From Tragulus kanchil (taxonomy: Eukaryota > Chordata > Mammalia > Artiodactyla > Tragulidae), in NCBI GenBank assembly GCA_022376925.1, contig JAIOJX010000006.1, positions 61,155,394-61,219,393 of the forward strand: a stretch of DNA of 64,000 nucleotides. Reading direction: 5' to 3'. This document shows positions 59,239-64,000 of this stretch, piece by piece. The translations under genes were made by a program, and so were the position numbers. Numbering within the stretch: the stretch's first letter is position 1; each line of letters begins with the position of its first letter. The notes beneath the pieces were generated by a model. It saw only the letters and a list, made by a program, of their open reading frames with translations. It did no database searches and was not told the DNA's origin.

Positions 59239-61082
59239 GAAGATGACAATAGGAACATTCGTATCAATAATTACTCTGAACGTAAATGGGCTAAATCATC
59301 CAACCAAATGACACAAGCTGGCTGAATGGATCCAGAAGCAAGACTCATATATATGCTGTTTACAAGAGACCCACTTCAGAACTAGAGACACCCATAGACT
59401 GAAAGTGAAAGGCTGGAAAAAGATATTCCATGCAAATGGAAATCAAAAGAAAGCTGGAGTAGCAATCCTCATATCAGACAAAATAGACTTCAAAGTAAAG
59501 AAGATTCTAAGAGACAAGGCAGGTCACTACATCATGATTAAGAGATCGATCCAAGAGGAAGACAAAACAGTCATGAATATCTACGCACCCAACACAGGGG
59601 CACCTCAATACATAAGACACGTACTTTCAGACATAAAAGAAGAAATCAACAATAACACAGCAATAGTAGGAGACTTTAACACTCCTCTCACACCAATGGA
59701 CAGATCATCCAAACAGAAAATTAATAAAGAAACACAAACCTTAAATGCCACACTGGAAAAGATGGACCTCATCGATATCTTTAGGACGTTCCATCAAAAA
59801 ACAGAAGAATACACTTTCTTCTCAAGTGCTCATGGAACATTCTCCAGGATAGACCACATCTTGAGCCACAAATCAAACCTCAGTCAATTCAAGAAAACTG
59901 AAATTCTATCAACCATCTTCTCGGACCACAATGCAGTGAGACTGGAGATCAACTACAGGATAAACCCCAGAAGAAACACACCAAGGCACATTCTAATCAA
60001 ACTAATGCAGACTAAATATAAAGACAGATTGCTAAAATCAGCTAGGAGCAAACAACAAATAGCATATGAAGGAAACCCCATACGTTTAACTGCGGATCTT
60101 TCAACAGAAACCCTGCAGGCCAGAAGAGAATGGCAAGACACATTTAAACGGCTAAAAGAGGATAACCTCCAACCGAGAATTCTCTACCCAGCAAGAATCT
60201 CATTCAGAATTGATGGTGAAGTCAAAAATTTAACAGACAGACAGACAAAAACTAAAAGAGTTCTGTACCACAAAACCATCCATACAACAGGTGTGAAAGG
60301 GCCTAATATAGACAATAAATACAAGAGTAGGAGAATTCCTACAAATCAAACCCCAGACTTCTAAGAAGATGACAATAGGAACATTCGTATCAATAATTAC
60401 TCTGAACGTAAATGGGCTAAATCATCCAACCAAATGACACAAGCTGGCTGAATGGATCCAGAAGCAAGACTCATATATATGCTGTTTACAAGAGACCCAC
60501 TTCAGAACTAGAGACACCCATAGACTGAAAGTGAAAGGCTGGAAAAAGATATTCCATGCAAATGGAAATCAAAAGAAAGCTGGAGTAGCAATCCTCATAT
60601 CAGACAAAATAGACTTCAAAGTAAAGAAGATTCTAAGAGACAAGGCAGGTCACTACATCATGATTAAGAGATCGATCCAAGAGGAAGACAAAACAGTCAT
60701 GAATATCTACGCACCCAACACAGGGGCACCTCAATACATAAGACACGTACTTTCAGACATAAAAGAAGAAATCAACAATAACACAGCAATAGTAGGAGAC
60801 TTTAACACTCCTCTCACACCAATGGACAGATCATCCAAACAGAAAATTAATAAAGAAACACAAACCTTAAATGCCACACTGGAAAAGATGGACCTCATCG
60901 ATATCTTTAGGACGTTCCATCAAAAAACAGAAGAATACACTTTCTTCTCAAGTGCTCATGGAACATTCTCCAGGATAGACCACATCTTGAGCCACAAATC
61001 AAACCTCAGTCAATTCAAGAAAACTGAAATTCTATCAACCATCTTCTCGGACCACAATGCAGTGAGACTGGAGATCAACTAC
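58831..61082. repeat. Tandem duplication 23 (offset 1126) across the L1 ORF1/ORF2 boundary
   Basis: Copy A is 58831-59956 and copy B is 59957-61082, abutting with 'aggata' shared at the join. It places the ORF1 C-terminus directly after the ORF2 endonuclease, creating a false fused frame at 59405-60364. Confidence 0.97.
59243..59956 (+). pseudogene. First printed copy of the L1 ORF2 N-terminus (endonuclease)
   Basis: Begins MTIGTFVSIITLNVNGLNHP and meets a TGA at codon 23 (59309-59311), where related L1 copies have an Arg codon; CGA to TGA at a CpG is the likely cause. The endonuclease then continues in frame (QETHF, GDFNTPL, SDHNAVRLEI). At 59956 it is cut by the duplication join and runs into ORF1 text in the same frame, giving an artificial 319-codon frame (59405-60364). 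Confidence 0.85.
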
Positions 61083-61691
61083 AGGAAAAAAACCTCTAAA
61101 AACACAAACACATGGAGATTAAACAACACGTACCTAAAAAACCAACTGATCATTGAGGAAATCAGAGAAACAAAAAAATTCCTAGAAGAAAACGACAATG
61201 AACACACAACAGTGCAAAACCTATGGGATACTGCAAAAGCAGTTCTAAGAGGGAAATTTATAGCAATACAATCCCACCTCAAGAAACTAGGAAAATATGA
61301 AACAGATGACTTAACCCTCTGCTTAAAACTATTGGAAAAAGAAGAACAAAAACACCCCAAAGCCAGCAGAAGAGAAATCATAAATATCAGAGCAGAAGTT
61401 AATGAGAAAGAAAGAAAAGAAACAATCGTAAAGATAAATAAAACAAAAAGCTGGTTCTTTGAAAAGGTAAACAAAATTGACAAGCCACTGGCCAGACTCA
61501 TTAAGAAAAAGAGAGAGAAGAACCAGATCAACAAAATCAAAAATGAAAAAGGAGAGATTACAACAGATCATGCAGAAACCCAAAGGATTCTAAGAGGCTA
61601 TAATGAACAACTATATGGCAACGAACTGGACAACCTGGAAGAAATGGACAGTTTCTTGGAGAGGAATAATTTCCCAAGACTGAGCGAGTAA
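60369..61691 (+). pseudogene. L1 ORF2 endonuclease domain and linker, premature stop at codon 23
   Basis: ORF2p nicks target DNA and reverse-transcribes L1 RNA. The same early TGA is at 60435-60437. From 60531 a 386-codon open stretch holds the AP-endonuclease domain: the catalytic Glu of QETHF lies just upstream in frame (60492-60494), GDFN at residues 89-92, and SDHNAV at residues 173-178. All classic catalytic residues are present. Then comes the lysine-rich linker (KTSKNTNTWRLNN; TIVKINKTKSWFFEKVNKID). The frame ends at TAA (61689-61691) after NNFPRLSE, where the family continues into the RT fingers. Non-functional because of the early and late stops. Confidence 0.88.
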
Positions 61692-63890
61692 GAAACAGAA
61701 ACTTTGAACAACCCAATCACAAGCTCAGAAATTGAATTTGTGATTAAAAAGCTACCCAAAAATAAAAGCCCAGGGCCAGATGGCTTCACAGCCGAATTCT
61801 ACCAAACATTTAAAGAAGAGTTAATCCTGTCCTTCTAAAACTCTTCCAAAAAATTGCACAGGAAGGAAAACTTCCAAACACATTCTACGAGACCACCATC
61901 ACTCTGATACCCAAACCAGGCAAAGACAACACAAAAAAGGAAAATTAAAGGCCAATTTCACTGATGAACTTAGATGCCAAGATCCTCAACAAAATCCTAG
62001 CAAACAGAATTCAACGACACATCAAAAATCTCATATATCATGATCAAGTCGGGTTCATCCCAGGCATGCAAGGATTCTTCAATATCCGCAAATCAATCAA
62101 TGTGATACACCATATCAACAAATTGAAAGACAAAAACCACATGATCATCTCAATAGATGCAGAAAAAGCCTTCGACAAAATACAACATCCATTTATGATG
62201 AAAACTCTTCAGAAAATGGGCATAGAAGGAACCTATCTCAACATAATAAAAGCCATCTATGAGAAGCCTACAGCAAACATTATTGTTAATGGTGAAAAAC
62301 TGAAAGCATTCCCTCTAAGATCAGGAACAAGACAGGGGCACCCATTTTCACCACTACTATTCAACATAGACCTGGAAGTCCTAGCAACAGCAATAAGAGA
62401 AGAGAAAATAATCAAAGGAATCCAGATTGGAAAGGAAGAAGTCAAGCTCTCTCTCTTTGCAGATGACATGATATTATACATAGAAAATCCCAAAGACACC
62501 ATTACAAAGCTACTAGAGCTAATCAACGAATTCAGCAAAGTCGCAGGATACACAGTCAACACACAGAAATCACTGGCATTCCTATACACAAACAATGAAA
62601 AATCAGAAAATGAAATCAAAGAGGCAATCCCCTTCACCATTGCAGCCAAAAGAATCAAATACCTCAGAATAAATCTACCCAAAGAAGCAAAAGAATTTTA
62701 CACAGAAAATTATAAGACACTCATGAGAGACTTTAAAGAAGACTTAAACAGATGGATAGATATTGCATGACATTGACATTGACATTTTTCACAGAACTAG
62801 ACCAAAGAATAACGCAGTTCATATGGAAAGACAAAAGACCTCGAATAACCAAAACAATCCTGAGAAAGAAAAACGGAGTTGGAGGGATCAGCCTCCCTAA
62901 TTTCAGATTATACTACAAAGGAACAGTTATCAACACAGTATGGTACTGGCACAAAAACAGAACTATAGACAAATGGAATAAGATGGAGAACCCAGAGATA
63001 AACCCACACACCTATGGGTACCTTATTTTTGATAAAGGAGGAGAAACTATAAAATGGGACCAAGACAGCCTCTTCAACAAATGGTGCTGGGAAAATTGGA
63101 AAACTACATGCAAAAAAATGCAGTTGGAACATTCCCTGACCCCATACACAAAGATCAACTCAAAATAGATTAAAGACCTAAATGTAAGACCAGAATCCCT
63201 AAAACTCTTAGAGGGGAATATAGGCAAAACCCTCAAGGACATCAATCAAAGCAAGATCTTCTCTGATCCACCTACTAAAATAGTGGAACTGAAGGAAAAG
63301 TGAACACATGGGACCTCATGAAACTTAAAAGCTTTTGTACAGCAAAAGAAATGACAAAAAAGCTGAACAGAAACCCCACAGAGTGGGAGAAAATCATAGC
63401 AAATGAAGCAACAGACAAAGAATTAATCTCCAAAATCTACAAGCAACTCAGACAACTCAGCACAGGGAAAACGAACAACCCAGTCAAAAAAATGGGAAAA
63501 AGATCTAAAGAGACGCCTCTCCAAAGAGGGCATACAGATGGCCTGAAAGTAAATGAAACGATGCTCAACCTTGCTTATCATTAGAGAAATGCAAATTAAA
63601 ACCACAATGAGATACCACCTCACACCCGTCAGAATGGCCATCATCAACAAATCGACAGGCAACAAATGCTGGAGAGGGTGCTGAGAAAAGGGATCCCTCT
63701 TGCATTGCTGGTGGGAATGTAAATTGATACAACCTTTACGGAAGACAGTCTGGAGATCCCTTAAAAAACTAAAAATAGAAGCACCTATGACCCAGCAATC
63801 CCACTCTAAGTCCTATATCCTGATGAAATTAAAACTGAAAGAGGCACCTGTACCCCAATGTTCATTTCAGCTCTCTATACAATAGCCAGA
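61692..63890 (+). pseudogene. L1 ORF2 reverse transcriptase and C-terminal domain, fragmented
   Basis: Open pieces: 61964-62770 carries the RT palm with [12 protein letters not shown] (catalytic Asp), [20 protein letters not shown] and [11 protein letters not shown] (FADD at residues 165-168), so all three catalytic aspartates remain. At 62752-62790 a deletion of roughly 100 bases removes the segment between DLNRWIDI and [14 protein letters not shown]. Pieces 62752-63168 (thumb), 63300-63584 and 63700-63885 (Cys-rich domain start [12 protein letters not shown]) follow in shifted frames. RT fingers upstream (61692-61960) are readable as [20 protein letters not shown] but are broken by frameshifts. 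Confidence 0.85.
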
Positions 63891-64000
63891 ACATGGAAGC
63901 AACCTAGATGTCCATTGACGAATGAATGGATACAGAAGCACTGATATATATATACAATGGAATACTACTCAGCTGTTAAAAGTAATGCTGAAGACTCAGT

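Larger units (their letters stand above)
56600..64000 (+). mobile_element. Long L1 LINE with 5' UTR, ORF1 and ORF2; runs off the window
   Basis: A near full-length ruminant L1. A GC-rich start at about 56600-57130 is followed by a T/G-rich tract, then ORF1 (58288-59238), ORF2 (first ATG 59243, or 60369 in the second printed copy) and the beginning of the 3' UTR ('gaacatggaagcaacctaga', 'caatggaatactactcagct') at the window edge. Compared with an intact element, ORF2 has a premature stop at codon 23, a frameshift/stop near 61691 and 61840, a deletion near 62752-62790 and further breaks to 63585. Duplication 23 repeats 1126 bases across the ORF1/ORF2 boundary. Confidence 0.9.

Noticed and set aside
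231..61082. Segmental duplication or replication slippage as a real biological process
   Set aside because: Twenty-three undiverged events of one size in 64 kb, with run-length errors and garbled fillers at the joins, fit concatenated overlapping contigs far better.

Overview
This window is ruminant nuclear DNA (Pecora; probably a bovid). Evidence: BovB (RTE) LINEs, Bov-tA tRNA-derived SINEs and CHR-2-type SINEs occur together with a ruminant L1 and older MIR and Tigger fossils. I found no host protein-coding exon, tRNA, rRNA, CRISPR array or bacterial-type operon. Every open frame I could interpret lies in a decayed transposon or endogenous retrovirus, and none looks like a functional host gene.

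The dominant signal is structural. The window holds 23 direct, near-identical duplications of 1.03-1.15 kb. In each, one stretch is followed at once, or after a short filler, by a second copy of itself, and the sequence then continues. The second copies start near 1296, 4956, 7503, 9376, 12191, 15023, 16855, 22961, 24774, 26857, 28748, 31667, 33681, 35531, 37587, 39701, 43072, 44911, 47542, 49366, 52002, 54317 and 59957. They cut through L1, BovB, ERV, Tigger and unique DNA alike, and the copies are essentially undiverged. Discrepancies are often homopolymer-length changes near the joins. The simplest reading is an assembly made of about 24 overlapping pieces whose ends of about 1.1 kb were placed side by side instead of merged. 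If so, about 25 kb of the 64 kb is redundant and the true locus is about 39 kb.

Layout (as printed): about 110-2640, 3'-part of an L1 (+). 2641-6672, BovB (-) from its endonuclease region to its 5' end, carrying a CHR-2 SINE with target-site duplication. 6673-14160, mostly unique DNA with Bov-tA, CHR-2 and MIR pieces. 14163-18510, BovB (-) with reverse transcriptase remnants. 18511-25840, old unique DNA with MIRs and a BovB tail. 25840-26075, a possible second LTR with a proline-type primer site. 26273-32905 (right end repeated to 34017), a class I ERV on the minus strand with two LTRs, a 5-bp target duplication (cctag), gag, broken pro, nearly all of pol deleted and an env remnant. 33130-34860, Bov-tA SINEs. 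34870-40575, BovB (+). 40690-41090, MIR and Bov-tA. 41515-46312, BovB (+). 46890-50232, L1 (-). 50440-52866, unassigned. 52867-56590, Tigger DNA transposon fossil (+) with a Bov-tA inserted. 56600-64000, a long L1 (+) with 5' UTR, an open 316-codon ORF1 and a mutated ORF2, running off the window.

Nothing here supports a new biological system. The unusual items are the duplication artefact, a spurious chimeric frame it creates, and details of decay in the ERV and BovB copies.
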